DNA of 64,000 nucleotides from DATAYA01 sp963754235 (GCA_963754235.1 CAVWFK010000046.1:405813-469812), one strand, 5' to 3'; numbered from the stretch's first letter, positions 50,929-60,374 are shown. Numbers and translations: made by a program. The notes: generated by a model from the letters alone, not told the origin.

Positions 50929-52505
50929 GTCGGCGAAGCAGGCTGTGCGAGAACCTGAGTTTTGATTGAAGGGCGGTCAAGGCTGGGGTCTGTGGCAGCG
51001 GCGGTCCCGCTCCGGTCAGGCGAGTGCGGCGGCGAGGCTGGCGGGGCCGAGGAGCTTGCTGAGGCGTCCGATATTGTAGGCGAGCACGGCGAGCGCGGTT
51101 TCGGTGGCCGCCTTGGCCTTGCCGCGCAGCAGGAAGCGACCGCCCAGGAGGTATTTCAGCGCCGCAAACGGGTGCTCGGCCGTGCATCGGCGCAACCGCA
51201 TCAGCGACGGGTCCGCCGCGATCCGTGCCGCCATCCGGTCGAGCGCCGGTTGGTCGATCAGTCGATAGACGTGGCGTCGGTCGGCCCCCGTGCAGCGCGA
51301 CTTCAGCGGACATCCGGCACAGCTTTCGGCCCGGTAGCGCACGGCGTTGTCCGACCTGTGCCCGCCGTTGCGAACCAGGCGGCGCCCGGCCGGGCAGGTC
51401 ATCGTGTCGGTCTCGGCATCGTAGCGGAAGGCCATCGGCGCAAAGTAGTCGCCTCGCCGGTTGACCTGCGCCGGCGGCCGCACTGCGGCGGCGATGCCCT
51501 CGGCCTCGCATTGCGCGGCCTGCGTCGCATTGGCGTAGCCGGTATCGGCAACCACCGTCAGCGCCGCGGCGCCGAGTACCGCCTTGGCCGCGAGCGCCAT
51601 CGGCAGCAGCTGGCGAAGGTCGTTCGCATCCGTGGTCACCTCGTGGTGGAGGATCATGTGGCTGGCCGGATCGACCGCGATCTGCACGTTGTAGGAGGGC
51701 GGCTTGGCCCCGGCGCCGCTGCCCATCGGCCGTGCGTCGGGCTCGCCGGCGACGCCGAGCTCGCGACCCTCCTCGCGCAGCCGCTGCGCCAGCTCGGCAA
51801 CCTTGCCGCGCTTGGCGCGCAGCACCGCCAGCGCCTCCGTGACCGCTTGCCCGCTCGCCTCGTCCGGCTCGGCCGCGTCGGCCGCGTCCATCGCCGCCAG
51901 GTGGTCGGCGATCGCTTGGTCGAGGCGCGCGATCTCCGCCGCCGCCTCGGCGCGGCTCATCACCTGCTTGCGGCTCGCCGCCGCGCGGACCTTGCTGCCG
52001 TCGATCGCCGCGATGCCGCCGGCGAACAGGCCGCGGTCGCGGCAGAACCGAACCAGCGCGCCGCAGCTGGCGATGATCTGCGGGCCGTTGTCGCGCCGGA
52101 AGTCGGCGATCGTCTTGAAGTCGGGGGTCAGCCGGCCCAGCAGCCACATCAGCTCGACGTTGCGCTGGCATTCGCGCTCCAGCTTGCGCGACGAGCGAAC
52201 CCCGTTGAGGGTGCCGTAGATATAGAGCTTGAGCAGATCGCGCGGATCGTAGCCCGGGCGGCCCTCCCGCGCCGGCACCGCTCGCTCGAAGCCCAGAGCT
52301 GGCATGTCGAGGCTGGTCACGAACGCGTCGATCACTCGCACCACCGCGTCGGCGGCGACGTAGTCGTCCACCGCCGGCGGCAACAGCGTCACCTGTCCGC
52401 GATCGACACCTTCGATAAACCCCATGCTCCCCCGCGAATCGAGGGAGGATTCTAGAATGACAAGTCCGCGCGACGCGAGTTTTCACACAGCCTGCTTCGC
52501 CGACC
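50929..52505 (-). mobile_element. IS1182-family element
   Basis: About 1.58 kb. The ends are inverted repeats of GTCGGCGAAGCAGGCTGTG plus a few further matching bases (GAgAAC against GAaAAC). No clear target duplication is visible. The outermost bases, read outward through TCRTGGTCGGCGAAG, match the arms of repeat B, so the exact border is uncertain by a few bases. The transposase is intact. Confidence 0.82.
51016..52425 (-). CDS. IS1182 family transposase
   Basis: A 469-aa DDE transposase from ATG 52425 (GGGGGAG upstream). The N-terminal domain has YDPRDLLKLYIYGTLNGVRSSRKLERE and TPDFKTIADFRRDN. The catalytic region has IAAIDGSKVRAAAS and LTVVADTGYAN, and the cysteine cluster CPAGRRL / CAGCPLKSRCT is typical of the family. 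The end RCTAEHPFAALKYLLGGRFLLRGKAKAATETALAVLAYNIGR carries the catalytic Glu. The frame is unbroken. Confidence 0.92.
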   Translation of the reverse strand: MGFIEGVDRGQVTLLPPAVDDYVAADAVVRVIDAFVTSLDMPALGFERAVPAREGRPGYDPRDLLKLYIYGTLNGVRSSRKLERECQRNVELMWLLGRLTPDFKTIADFRRDNGPQIIASCGALVRFCRDRGLFAGGIAAIDGSKVRAAASRKQVMSRAEAAAEIARLDQAIADHLAAMDAADAAEPDEASGQAVTEALAVLRAKRGKVAELAQRLREEGRELGVAGEPDARPMGSGAGAKPPSYNVQIAVDPASHMILHHEVTTDANDLRQLLPMALAAKAVLGAAALTVVADTGYANATQAAQCEAEGIAAAVRPPAQVNRRGDYFAPMAFRYDAETDTMTCPAGRRLVRNGGHRSDNAVRYRAESCAGCPLKSRCTGADRRHVYRLIDQPALDRMAARIAADPSLMRLRRCTAEHPFAALKYLLGGRFLLRGKAKAATETALAVLAYNIGRLSKLLGPASLAAALA

Positions 52506-52522
52506 ATGAAGAACAGGTACGT

Positions 52523-53315
52523 TCAGCGCCAGCGCAGCAGCGCCCGCTCCAGCCGGCCGACGACCCAGGAGAGCGTCAGCCCCAGCGCGGAGAGCATGAC
52601 GATGCCTCCGAGCAGATTGTCGAGATCGTAGAGATTGCCCGCTTGCAGCACGAATGCGCCGATGCCGCGCTGCGCGCCGATCATCTCGGCGGCGACCAGC
52701 AGCACGATCGCGATCGAGAACGAGATGCGAAACCCCGACAGGAGTGCCGGCAGCGCCCCCGGCAACACCACCGCGCGCAGGATCGCCGCGCGAGAGAGGC
52801 CAAAACTCTGCGCCATGCGGATCAGGTTGCGCGGCACGCCATCGACGCCCGCCGCAGGTACTGATGACGGTGGGGAAGAACACGCCGAAGGCGAGGGTCG
52901 CGATCTTGCTGCCCTCGCCGATGCCGAACCAGATGATGAACAGCGGCACCAGCGCGATCTTCGGGATCGGGAACAGCGCCGAAACCACCGCCATCCCCGG
53001 CGAGCGCGCGAGAGTGGTCAATCCCACCGCGAGCCCGAGCGCGATGCCCGCGACGGTGCCCAGCGTCCAGCCGACCGCGAGCCGGTAGAGGGATGCGCTC
53101 ACCTGCTGCCACATCTCGCCGCTGATCGCGAGGAACCACAGCGCGCGCGCAATCGCGAACGGCGCCGGCAAAAACAGCGTCGGGATCAGCCCCGCCGACG
53201 CGCCCGCTTGCCACAGCAGCACCAGTGCGACCAGCGTCGCGGCACCCGCCATCCCGCTCTCGCGGGGGGAAAAGCCGCCGGCGCGGAACGGCACCGGGTC
53301 ATCAAGCCTAGGCAT
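52523..53315 (-). pseudogene. ABC transporter permease (SsuC/TauC type), frameshifted
   Basis: Inner-membrane subunit of a nitrate/sulfonate/taurine-type importer. The start ATG 53315 overlaps the ATPase stop. The first two thirds run LVALVLLWQAGASAG to SALFPIPKIALVPLFIIWFGIGEGSKIATLAFGVFFPTVIST. Near 52850 an extra base in a GC-rich run shifts the frame. The remainder, VPRNLIRMAQSFGLSRAAILRAVVLPGALPALLSGFRISFS with the EAA-type loop, is in the next frame to 52523. Removing one base gives about 264 aa, the normal length. ATPase and binding-protein genes are intact. Confidence 0.85.
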
Positions 53316-54087
53316 GTTCAATCTCGCGCTCGGCCGCGGCGGCGTCGTCGCGGATCAGCGACCACAGCCGCGCCTCCGCCTCCAGCAGGTCGGGATCGTC
53401 GGCGCGGCGCTCGACGATCGGACGATTGAGCCGCAGCACCGTCCGCACCCGTCCCGGACGGCGCGAGAACACCGCGATCTGGTGGCCAAGCCGCACCGCC
53501 TCGGCGAGATTGTGCGTGACATAGACCGTCGTGGTTCCGGCGCGGCCGATCAGGTCGACGAACTCGTCGAGCAGCAGGTCGCGCGTTTGCGCATCGAGCG
53601 CCGAAAGCGGCTCGTCCATGAGCAGGCAGGCCGGCCGCACCGCGAGCGCCCGGGCAATGCCGACGCGCTGTTTCATCCCCCCCGAGAGCTGCCGGGGCCA
53701 GGCATCGGCGAAAGCAGCGAGCCCGGTCAGCTGCAGCACGTCCGCGACGCGCGCGCGCACGGCGGGCCGCGGCAGCTTCCCCTCCAGCACCAGCGCCACG
53801 TTGCCCGCGACCGACCGCCATGGCAGCAGCGAAAAATCCTGGAACACGTAGGTGAGCGGGTTGAGGCAATCCGCTGCCACCTCGCCGTCCCAGCGCACCT
53901 GGCCCTGCGTCGGCGCGAGCAGGCCGCCCATGATGCCGAGCAGCGTCGATTTGCCGCATCCCGACGGCCCGACCAGCACCAGCACCTCGCCTGGCTCGGC
54001 GATCAGGTCGATCCCCTCCAGCACCATCAGATCGCGATACGCATGATGCACGCCGCGCGCCGCAAGCCGGACGGAGGAGGACGCCAT
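53308..54087 (-). CDS. ABC transporter ATPase (SsuB/TauB/NrtD type)
   Basis: A 259-aa ATPase of the nitrate/sulfonate/taurine importer family. Walker A is LVGPSGCGKSTLLGI, the Q-loop is in YVFQDFSLLPWRSV, the signature is LSGGMKQRVGIARAL, Walker B is CLLMDEPLSALD and the switch His is in VYVTHNLAEAV. The start ATG 54087 abuts the binding-protein stop, and its own stop overlaps the permease start, so the three genes form one operon. Confidence 0.93.
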   Translation of the reverse strand: MASSSVRLAARGVHHAYRDLMVLEGIDLIAEPGEVLVLVGPSGCGKSTLLGIMGGLLAPTQGQVRWDGEVAADCLNPLTYVFQDFSLLPWRSVAGNVALVLEGKLPRPAVRARVADVLQLTGLAAFADAWPRQLSGGMKQRVGIARALAVRPACLLMDEPLSALDAQTRDLLLDEFVDLIGRAGTTTVYVTHNLAEAVRLGHQIAVFSRRPGRVRTVLRLNRPIVERRADDPDLLEAEARLWSLIRDDAAAAEREIEHA

Positions 54088-55115
54088 CAGGCGCGAAGCA
54101 CGGGAAAGAAGCTCGTGTCGATGATCTTCGCCGGATCGACCGGCACCTTCACCAGTCCCTGCGCCTTGAACCAGGCGATCTGGCGGCGGACGTCGGCGAC
54201 ATCAAGCGCGCCGTTGGCGTTGTAGTAGGGAAGCCCGGAAAGGATTTTCTGCCGCGCGTTCGGATCGCCGGTGAAGACGAATTTTTCGATGCTTACGATC
54301 GCGGCGTTGGTTTTAGGGTCGCGGACCGGCGAACCGTCCGGATTGCGACGGAAGAATGCCGCGCGATACTCGTTGACGCCGCGCTGGTACGCCTGCGCGA
54401 AACCGCGCAGCGCCGCTGCGTGCTGCGCGATCATGCGCTCGGTCGTGAACACCGCCGTGAGCTGATAGGGGAACAGATCGCCCACCCAGGCGAGCAGATG
54501 CGCGCGGCCCAGCCGCACCAGCGGCTTGGCTTGCGAGGCGATCGCGAAGGTCGCGTCGATCTGGTTGGTCCCGATCGCCGCGATCATGTTGCCGATGCCC
54601 TGCAATGGCCGCAACGTGACACTCTTCGGATCGAAATGCTCGATTTCGGCGATCCGGCCGACCATGTACTGGAACGAGGAGCCGAACTGCGTGATGCCGA
54701 CGCTATGTCCGGGCAGCTTCGCGGGCGTTGTCAGGCCGGCGTCGAACACGCGGTCGGAGGCAAGGAGCGCGGTGCCCTCGATCCCCTTCTCCTCGTGCAG
54801 GCCGCCGCCGATCACCCGCAGCGCGCCCCGCCCGGCGAGCGAAAAGAACCCGCCGGTAAGCGCGGTCACGCCGACATCGATGTCGCCTGCCACCGCCGCT
54901 GCCGCGATCGGCTGCGCCGCCTGGAAGAAGCGGAACGAGGCGTCGAGGCCCGCGTCGCGGAAATAGCCGCGATCCATCGCGATATAGAGCGGTGCCGGGG
55001 AGAGCGTGTGCAGAATGCCGATGCGCAGGCCGGTGGCGGCCCGCGCCGGGCGCACGAGGGCGGGCAGGGCGGCGAGGGCAAGCAGGCTGCGGCGGCGAAG
55101 CGGGGTTGCGGTCAT
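54087..55115 (-). CDS. ABC transporter substrate-binding protein (SsuA/NMT1-like)
   Basis: A 342-aa periplasmic binding protein from ATG 55115 (GGGAGGAACGACG upstream). The N-terminus PLRRRSLLALAALPALVRPARA is a probable twin-arginine signal peptide. The mature part is of the NMT1/SsuA type: LRIGILHTLSPAPLYIAMDRGYFRDAGLDASF, DIDVGVTALTGGFFSLAGRG, LPGHSVGITQFGSS and IGTNQIDATFAIASQAKPL. The ligand may be a sulfonate, nitrate, a thiamine precursor or another small molecule; the sequence does not decide. Confidence 0.88.
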   Translation of the reverse strand: MTATPLRRRSLLALAALPALVRPARAATGLRIGILHTLSPAPLYIAMDRGYFRDAGLDASFRFFQAAQPIAAAAVAGDIDVGVTALTGGFFSLAGRGALRVIGGGLHEEKGIEGTALLASDRVFDAGLTTPAKLPGHSVGITQFGSSFQYMVGRIAEIEHFDPKSVTLRPLQGIGNMIAAIGTNQIDATFAIASQAKPLVRLGRAHLLAWVGDLFPYQLTAVFTTERMIAQHAAALRGFAQAYQRGVNEYRAAFFRRNPDGSPVRDPKTNAAIVSIEKFVFTGDPNARQKILSGLPYYNANGALDVADVRRQIAWFKAQGLVKVPVDPAKIIDTSFFPVLRA

Positions 55116-55230
55116 CGTCGTTCCTCCCGGCCTGGCTGCGGCGGGGGCCGAGCCCATGCCACGAAACCGGGCGCGCGACCAGACGGGGGAGGGCGGGTCA
55201 CAGGGTGTCCGCATTTGGAGGAGGAGCAAC

Positions 55231-55313
55231 GTCTTGGTCGGCGGAGGCCGACCATCCACGTCTTTCGTGCGGCCGCGAAGTCGTGGATACCCGGCCTTCG
55301 CCGAGCATGACGA
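55231..55313. repeat. Dispersed palindromic repeat B, full-length copy
   Basis: An 83-bp imperfect palindrome. One half is GTCTTGGTCGGCGGAGGCC-GACCATCCACG and the other, read in reverse, is GTCATGCTCGGCGAAGGCC-GGGTATCCACG, meeting at GCGGCCGC. It is a MITE-like unit in the 264-bp gap between two operons. Confidence 0.6.
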
Positions 55314-55379
55314 CCTTGGTTTGACCGTGCTTGTCCTGTCGCGTCAATCCGAAGTCAGTTGCGATTGCTTTGCGGCTGG

Positions 55380-56111
55380 TCAGGCGACCTGCAGCTCGCC
55401 CAGGTACGCCTCGCGGATGTTCGGGTTCTGCCGCAACTCGGCGGCGGTGCCGGACAGCACCACGCGCCCGGTTTGCAGCACATAGGCGCGGTGCGCGATC
55501 GACAGCGCCATGTTCGCGTTCTGCTCGACCATGAAGATCGACGTGCCCTGCTTGTTGATCTCCTGGATGATGTCGAACACCATCTCCACATACAGTGGCG
55601 ACAGGCCCATCGAGGGCTCGTCCATGCAGATCAGCCGCGGCCGCGCCATCAGCGCCCGCCCGATCGCGACCATCTGCTGCTCGCCCCCCGAGAGCGTGCC
55701 GGCGATCTGGCTCCCGCGTTCCTTCACCCGCGGAAAGAGCTGATAGACGCGCTCGAGGTCCTGGTCGAACTCGGCACCGCGCGGGCGCAGATAGGCGCCC
55801 ATCTCGAGATTCTCAAACACCGTCATGCGCGGGAACAGCCGGCGCGCCTCCAGCACCGGGGCGATACCGCGCTTGACGCGCTCGGCCGTGGAGAGCCGCC
55901 CGATCTGCTTGCCCTCGAACACCACCTGGCCGCGGGTAGGCCGCACGACGCCCATGATCGTCTTCATCGTGGTCGATTTGCCGGAAGCGTTGCCGCCGAG
56001 CAGCGAGACGATCTCGCCCGGGGCAATGACGTAGTTGACCTGCTTCAGGACGTGCAGATCGCCGTAATAGGTATCGACGTCCTGGAATTGCAGCAGCGGC
56101 ACTTCAAGCAT
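55380..56111 (-). CDS. livF: Branched-chain amino-acid ABC transporter ATPase
   Basis: A 243-aa LivF-type ATPase. Walker A is LLGGNASGKSTTMKTI, where Gly-Asn-Ala replaces the usual Pro-Asn-Gly. Other blocks are VLEARRLFPRMTVFENLEMGAY, the signature TLSGGEQQMVAIGRALM, Walker B LICMDEPSMGLSPLYVE and the H-loop-equivalent FMVEQNANMALSIA. It overlaps the livMG stop by eight bases and is the last gene of the liv operon. Confidence 0.92.
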   Translation of the reverse strand: MLEVPLLQFQDVDTYYGDLHVLKQVNYVIAPGEIVSLLGGNASGKSTTMKTIMGVVRPTRGQVVFEGKQIGRLSTAERVKRGIAPVLEARRLFPRMTVFENLEMGAYLRPRGAEFDQDLERVYQLFPRVKERGSQIAGTLSGGEQQMVAIGRALMARPRLICMDEPSMGLSPLYVEMVFDIIQEINKQGTSIFMVEQNANMALSIAHRAYVLQTGRVVLSGTAAELRQNPNIREAYLGELQVA

Positions 56112-58179
56112 GGACGGCACTCCGGCCGAGATAGGCGCGCAGCACCTCCTCGTTCTTGCGGACCTCGTCGGGTCGGCCTTCGGCGATCTTCTCGCCGTGA
56201 TCGAGCACCACAACCTTGTCGGCAAGCCGCGTCACCACATCGAGCTTGTGCTCGATCAGCAGCACGGTCACGCCGAGGGCGTGAAGCTGCTTGATCTGCT
56301 CGGCGAGTTCCTGGCTCTCGGCCGGGTTCATGCCGGCGGTGGGTTCGTCGAGGAGCAGAATTTTCGGCCGCGACGCCAGCGCACGCGCGATCTCGGTGCG
56401 GCGGCGGTTGGCGTAGGAGAGATGCGCCACCGCCTGCGTCAGCCGCGGCAGCAGCCGGTTGCCGAAGATGCCGAGAACCTGCGTCCCCCACTCGCGCGCC
56501 GCCGCCTCCTCGCGCTTCGTGTGGGGCAGATTGAGGACGGCGGCGAACGCCCCCGTGTGCAGCCGTGCGTGCTGGCCGATCAGGATGTTTTCCATCACCG
56601 TCAGATTCGGGAACAGGCGGATGTTCTGGAAGGTGCGCGCCACACCGGCACTCAGGATCTGATCGGGCCGCAGGCCGAGGATGTCACGCCCGCGGAACTG
56701 GATGGTGCCGCTTGCCGCTTCCGTCAGCCCGGTGATGACGTTGAACAGCGTCGATTTTCCCGAGCCGTTCGGCCCGATCACCGCGACCACGCTGCCCTGC
56801 GGCACGGTCAGATCAATCGCATTCAGGGCCACCAGTCCGCCGAAGCGCACGGTGACACCGCGCACCTCCAGCACCGGGCCGCCGGCGTAAGGATCGGCCC
56901 CCAGCCCCTTGATGCCGACGGCGCTGCCGCGCCGCACCTCGGCGTGCTGCTGCTCGAAGCTCAGCGCCGCCTGGTGGCGATAGGCCGGCAGCAGCCCGCC
57001 GCGGCGGAACAGCATCATCAGCACCAGGATGATGCCGAAGATCAGCTCGATCGACTGCGTGAGGTCGAGCTTCTCGAGGAATGGGCTGCCGACCATATGC
57101 CCAAACGATTGAATCCAGCCCGACAGATCCTCAAGCCACCAGGATTGCAGAAGCTGGAGGACCACCGCGCCGAGCACCACGCCCCAGACGCTGCCGATGC
57201 CGCCGAGCACGACCATCACCAGGATCATGATCGAGACCGGATAGCCGAACATCTCCGGGGTCGCGGTCTGCAGCTTGGCGACGTAAAACACGCCCGTGGC
57301 ACCCGCGAACGCGGCCCCGGTCGCGAAAGCCAGCAGCTTGTATTTGGTGAGATACACGCCCATCGCGCCGGCGGCGATCTCGTCCTCGCGGATCGCCATC
57401 CAGGCGCGGCCGATGCGGCTGTCGCGCAGCCGGGTGCTGACGAAGATCAGCAGTGCGACCATCGCAATCGCGACGTAGTAGTAGGGCGTGGCGGCCACGC
57501 CGAAGCTGTGGCCGAACAGCCGCGGCGCCTGCACGCCATTGAGGCCGGCAGCACCATTGGTGAGCGAGGACCAGTTGCGCACCACGATCGGCACGATCTC
57601 GCCGAAGCCCAGCGTGACGATCGCGAGATAGTCGCCGCGCAGCCGCAAGGTCGGCACGCCGAAGAGTGTTCCGAAGAACGCGGCGATGATCCCGCCCAGC
57701 GGCAGTGCGATCCAGAACGAGAGCGTGAAATGCACGAGGTCGCCGGTGGGCAGGTGCAGATGCTGCACCAGGCCCACCGCGGCCAGCGGCTGCCAGAAGC
57801 TGCTCCAGTGCGGCTCGACCTGGAAGCTCGAGAGAATACCGTAGGTGTAGGCGCCGATCGCGAAGAACGCGGCGTAGCCGAGGTCCAGCAGGCCGGCGAA
57901 GCCCACCACGATGTTCAGGCCGAGGGCCAGGATCGCGTAGTTGGCCGCGTTGGCGCCGCTGTCGATGTTGGCGTCGTTGCCGCTGAGGATCGGGAATGCG
58001 ACCGCGCCGATCGCGATCAGCGCCACGAGGGCTTGTTTGCGGCGCTCGACCGTCACCCCGCCCCAGGGACGGGTCCAGAACGAAGCGCCCGGCGAGGGGG
58101 CCAGCGGCGGGACGGTCTCGGCCGCGCTCGTGCTTTCGACCGGGGTATCAGCGGTCGCTTCGGTGGTCGTCGAGTTCAT
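56104..58179 (-). CDS. LivM-LivG fusion: permease plus ATPase of a branched-chain amino-acid transporter
   Basis: A 691-aa protein that joins two usual subunits. Residues about 50-400 are LivM, with the NYAILALGLNIVVGFAGLLDLGYAAFFAIGAYTYG block and FGVPTLRLRGDYLAIVTLGFGEIV. After a linker (about 400-435), residues 437-691 are LivG. Walker A at about 470 is VIGPNGSGKSTLFNVITG, with VARTFQNIRLFPNLTVMENI (Q-loop), the signature variant HLSYANRRRTEIARALA, Walker B ILLLDEPTAGMNP and LLIEHKLDVV. The N-terminal 45 residues are Thr/Pro/Ala-rich. The LSGGQ glycine position is Ala (LSYAN), common variation for LivG being LSYG. Confidence 0.93.
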   Translation of the reverse strand: MNSTTTEATADTPVESTSAAETVPPLAPSPGASFWTRPWGGVTVERRKQALVALIAIGAVAFPILSGNDANIDSGANAANYAILALGLNIVVGFAGLLDLGYAAFFAIGAYTYGILSSFQVEPHWSSFWQPLAAVGLVQHLHLPTGDLVHFTLSFWIALPLGGIIAAFFGTLFGVPTLRLRGDYLAIVTLGFGEIVPIVVRNWSSLTNGAAGLNGVQAPRLFGHSFGVAATPYYYVAIAMVALLIFVSTRLRDSRIGRAWMAIREDEIAAGAMGVYLTKYKLLAFATGAAFAGATGVFYVAKLQTATPEMFGYPVSIMILVMVVLGGIGSVWGVVLGAVVLQLLQSWWLEDLSGWIQSFGHMVGSPFLEKLDLTQSIELIFGIILVLMMLFRRGGLLPAYRHQAALSFEQQHAEVRRGSAVGIKGLGADPYAGGPVLEVRGVTVRFGGLVALNAIDLTVPQGSVVAVIGPNGSGKSTLFNVITGLTEAASGTIQFRGRDILGLRPDQILSAGVARTFQNIRLFPNLTVMENILIGQHARLHTGAFAAVLNLPHTKREEAAAREWGTQVLGIFGNRLLPRLTQAVAHLSYANRRRTEIARALASRPKILLLDEPTAGMNPAESQELAEQIKQLHALGVTVLLIEHKLDVVTRLADKVVVLDHGEKIAEGRPDEVRKNEEVLRAYLGRSAVHA

Positions 58180-58204
58180 GCGCCGCTCCTCATGCCTCGT
58201 CCGA

Positions 58205-59134
58205 TCAGGATTTGTTCGGGGCGAGGCGGCCGAACAGCCCGGACGGACGGAACACCAGCACCAGCACCAGGATCGAGAAGATGATCACGTCGGTCCATTC
58301 GGTGGCGATGAACTGGCCGCCCAGCGCCTCGATCAGCCCGATCAGCACGCCGCCGACCATGGCGCCGACGACGTTGCCGATGCCGCCCAGCACGGCGGCG
58401 GTGAAGGCCCGCAGCCCGGCGGTGAACCCGATGATGAAGCTGGTGAAGTTGTAGTAGAGGCCAAAGATCAGCCCGCCCGCCCCGGCCAGTGCCGAGCCGA
58501 CGAAGAACGCGGTGACGATGACGCGATCGACTTCCACCCCCATCATGCGCGCGGCTTCCTGGTCCTGCGCGGTCGCGCGCATCGCTTTGCCCAGGCGCGA
58601 GCGCTGGACGAAGAAATGCAATCCTCCGAGCAGGACGATTGCGATCCCCCAGATCAACACCTGCCGCAATTGGACCACCGCGCCGCCGATGGGCCAGCGC
58701 ACCGTCGGCAGCGGATTCGGGAAGTTCTTCGAATCCGCGCCGACGCCGATCAGGATGATGTTGAACAGGATGTAGGAGACGCCGATCGTCGTGATCATCG
58801 CCGCCGGCCCCTTGACGTTGCGCAAGGGGCGCAGCGACAGCCGTTCGATCACGACGCCTAAAACGCCTGAGGCCAGCATCGTCACCCCGAATGCGAGCAC
58901 CAGCGCACCGACCAGCGGCAGCCCGACCAGTATCACGCTTTGCCCGTTCAGCCCGATCGCCTGCAACGTCCACAGGCCGATGAAGCTGCCCACCATGAAG
59001 ACGTTGAAATGGGCGAAGTTGATCAGCTCGAGGATGCCGTAGATGAGCGTGAACCCGAGTGCCAGCAGCGCGTACATGGCACCCAGGCTCAGCCCGTTGA
59101 TGATCTGCTGGACGATCAGGTCGGTGTAGGTCAT
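58205..59134 (-). CDS. livH: Branched-chain amino-acid ABC transporter permease
   Basis: A 309-aa membrane subunit with about eight helices: INGLSLGAMYALLALGFTLIYGILELINFAHFNVFMVG at the start, the coupling loop GKAMRATAQDQEAARMMGVEVDRVI, and AFTAAVLGGIGNVVGAMVGGVLIGLIEAL. It pairs with the LivM half of the fusion protein. The start is four bp after the first livK stop, and the fusion gene follows 25 bp later. Confidence 0.93.
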   Translation of the reverse strand: MTYTDLIVQQIINGLSLGAMYALLALGFTLIYGILELINFAHFNVFMVGSFIGLWTLQAIGLNGQSVILVGLPLVGALVLAFGVTMLASGVLGVVIERLSLRPLRNVKGPAAMITTIGVSYILFNIILIGVGADSKNFPNPLPTVRWPIGGAVVQLRQVLIWGIAIVLLGGLHFFVQRSRLGKAMRATAQDQEAARMMGVEVDRVIVTAFFVGSALAGAGGLIFGLYYNFTSFIIGFTAGLRAFTAAVLGGIGNVVGAMVGGVLIGLIEALGGQFIATEWTDVIIFSILVLVLVFRPSGLFGRLAPNKS

Positions 59135-59138
59135 CCGC

Positions 59139-60374
59139 TCAGACCGAGGGAGCGTTGCCGACGTAGTGGAACTGGTGGATGATGTCGTCCACAGGGTATT
59201 TGGTGTCGTGCTGGATCTGGAACACGCTGATGATCCGGTTGTTGATGTCGCCGTTCTTGTCGAACGAGACCGGGCCTTGCAGCGTCTGCACGTTGCTGGT
59301 CTGGATCGCGTCGCGCACGGCGCTCCGGGTGACCGCCTTGCCGGTCGCAGCGACGCGCTTGATCGCGTCGAGAATCACGGTTGCCGCGTCGTAGGAGGTG
59401 ATCGCGTAGTCATCCGGCACCAGGTTGAACTTCTCCTTGTAGCGCTTGATCCAGGCCTGCACCTTGGGGTCCTCGAGCACGTGCGGGGAGGCGATCGTGG
59501 CATACCAGCCCTGGGCGGCGGGGAAGCCGACCGCGCTCAGCATCTCCGGCGCGTAGACGCCGTCGCCGCCGCCCTTGGTCATCTTCGGCACGATGTCGTA
59601 CGACTGCTTGGCGAGCTTGACGCCGGCCTGGGTGACGCCGCCGTAGTAGATCGCGTCCGGGTTCAGCGACTTGATCTTGGTCAGGCTCGGCGTGTAGTCC
59701 GACGCCTTCGGGTCGAGCCGGTCGCGGCCGAGCACCTGGATGCCCTTCTTCTTCGCCTGCGCCTGGAACGTATCGGCAATGCCGACGCCGTAGGCGCCGC
59801 TATCGTCGAGGATATAGACCTTCTTCACCTTGAGGTTGTCGGCATAGAAGTTCGCCATGTACGGACCCTGATAGGCATCCGTCGTCACAGTGCGGAAATA
59901 GACCGCCTTGCCCTGCGGCCGGTATTGCTGCGCGAATTGCGGGTTGGTGATGTCGGGGTTGGTCGAGGCAGGCGTGATCGTCGCCAGGTCGCCCTCGCTC
60001 AGGATCGGCGACATCGCCTTGCCCGAGCCGCTCATCTGCGGGCCGACCGAGGCGACCACGTTCCTGTTCGCCACCATCTTGCGTGCGTTCGTTGCCGCCT
60101 GCGCGGGATCGTACTGGCCCGCGGTCGCGGTGCCGTTGTCGGTCACCATGAGCTTCAGCTTGTAGCCGGCGACGCCGCCTTTCGCGTTGGCGTCGTCGAT
60201 CGCGAGCATGGCGCCGTCCTTGATCCTGGTCGCGGATTCGGCGTCCGATCCAGTGAGCGGCAGCGCGATGCCGATGGTGAGGGTTTTGTCCGCCGCGAGG
60301 GCGGGGTCGGCGCCGAGCGCCGCGGCCGCGGCACCGGCGCCGAGAATTTGCATGGATGCGCGACGAGTGATCAT
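59139..60374 (-). CDS. livK: Branched-chain amino-acid binding protein, copy 1
   Basis: A 411-aa periplasmic type I binding protein. ATG 60374 starts MITRRASMQILGAGAAAAALG, a twin-arginine-like signal cleaved near ALA-ADK. The mature part has IGIALPLTGSDAESATRIKDGAMLAID, VASVGPQMSGSGKAMSPILSEGD, the conserved YILDDSGAYGVGIADTFQ and NPDAIYYGGVTQAGVKLAKQ. It is the first gene immediately upstream of livH. It is about 65 to 70 percent identical by eye to the next copy and has exactly the same length, so it arose by tandem duplication. Confidence 0.93.
   Translation of the reverse strand: MITRRASMQILGAGAAAAALGADPALAADKTLTIGIALPLTGSDAESATRIKDGAMLAIDDANAKGGVAGYKLKLMVTDNGTATAGQYDPAQAATNARKMVANRNVVASVGPQMSGSGKAMSPILSEGDLATITPASTNPDITNPQFAQQYRPQGKAVYFRTVTTDAYQGPYMANFYADNLKVKKVYILDDSGAYGVGIADTFQAQAKKKGIQVLGRDRLDPKASDYTPSLTKIKSLNPDAIYYGGVTQAGVKLAKQSYDIVPKMTKGGGDGVYAPEMLSAVGFPAAQGWYATIASPHVLEDPKVQAWIKRYKEKFNLVPDDYAITSYDAATVILDAIKRVAATGKAVTRSAVRDAIQTSNVQTLQGPVSFDKNGDINNRIISVFQIQHDTKYPVDDIIHQFHYVGNAPSV

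Noticed and set aside
46193..52505. Composite transposon or genomic island between the IS1111 and IS1182 elements
   Set aside because: The two elements belong to different families with unrelated ends, and the MFS/FAD/NTF2 genes between them have the same base composition as the rest of the window.
56110..58284. Plus-strand open frame of 724 codons opposite the liv operon
   Set aside because: It is the mirror of the LivMG coding strand and has no recognisable protein features.
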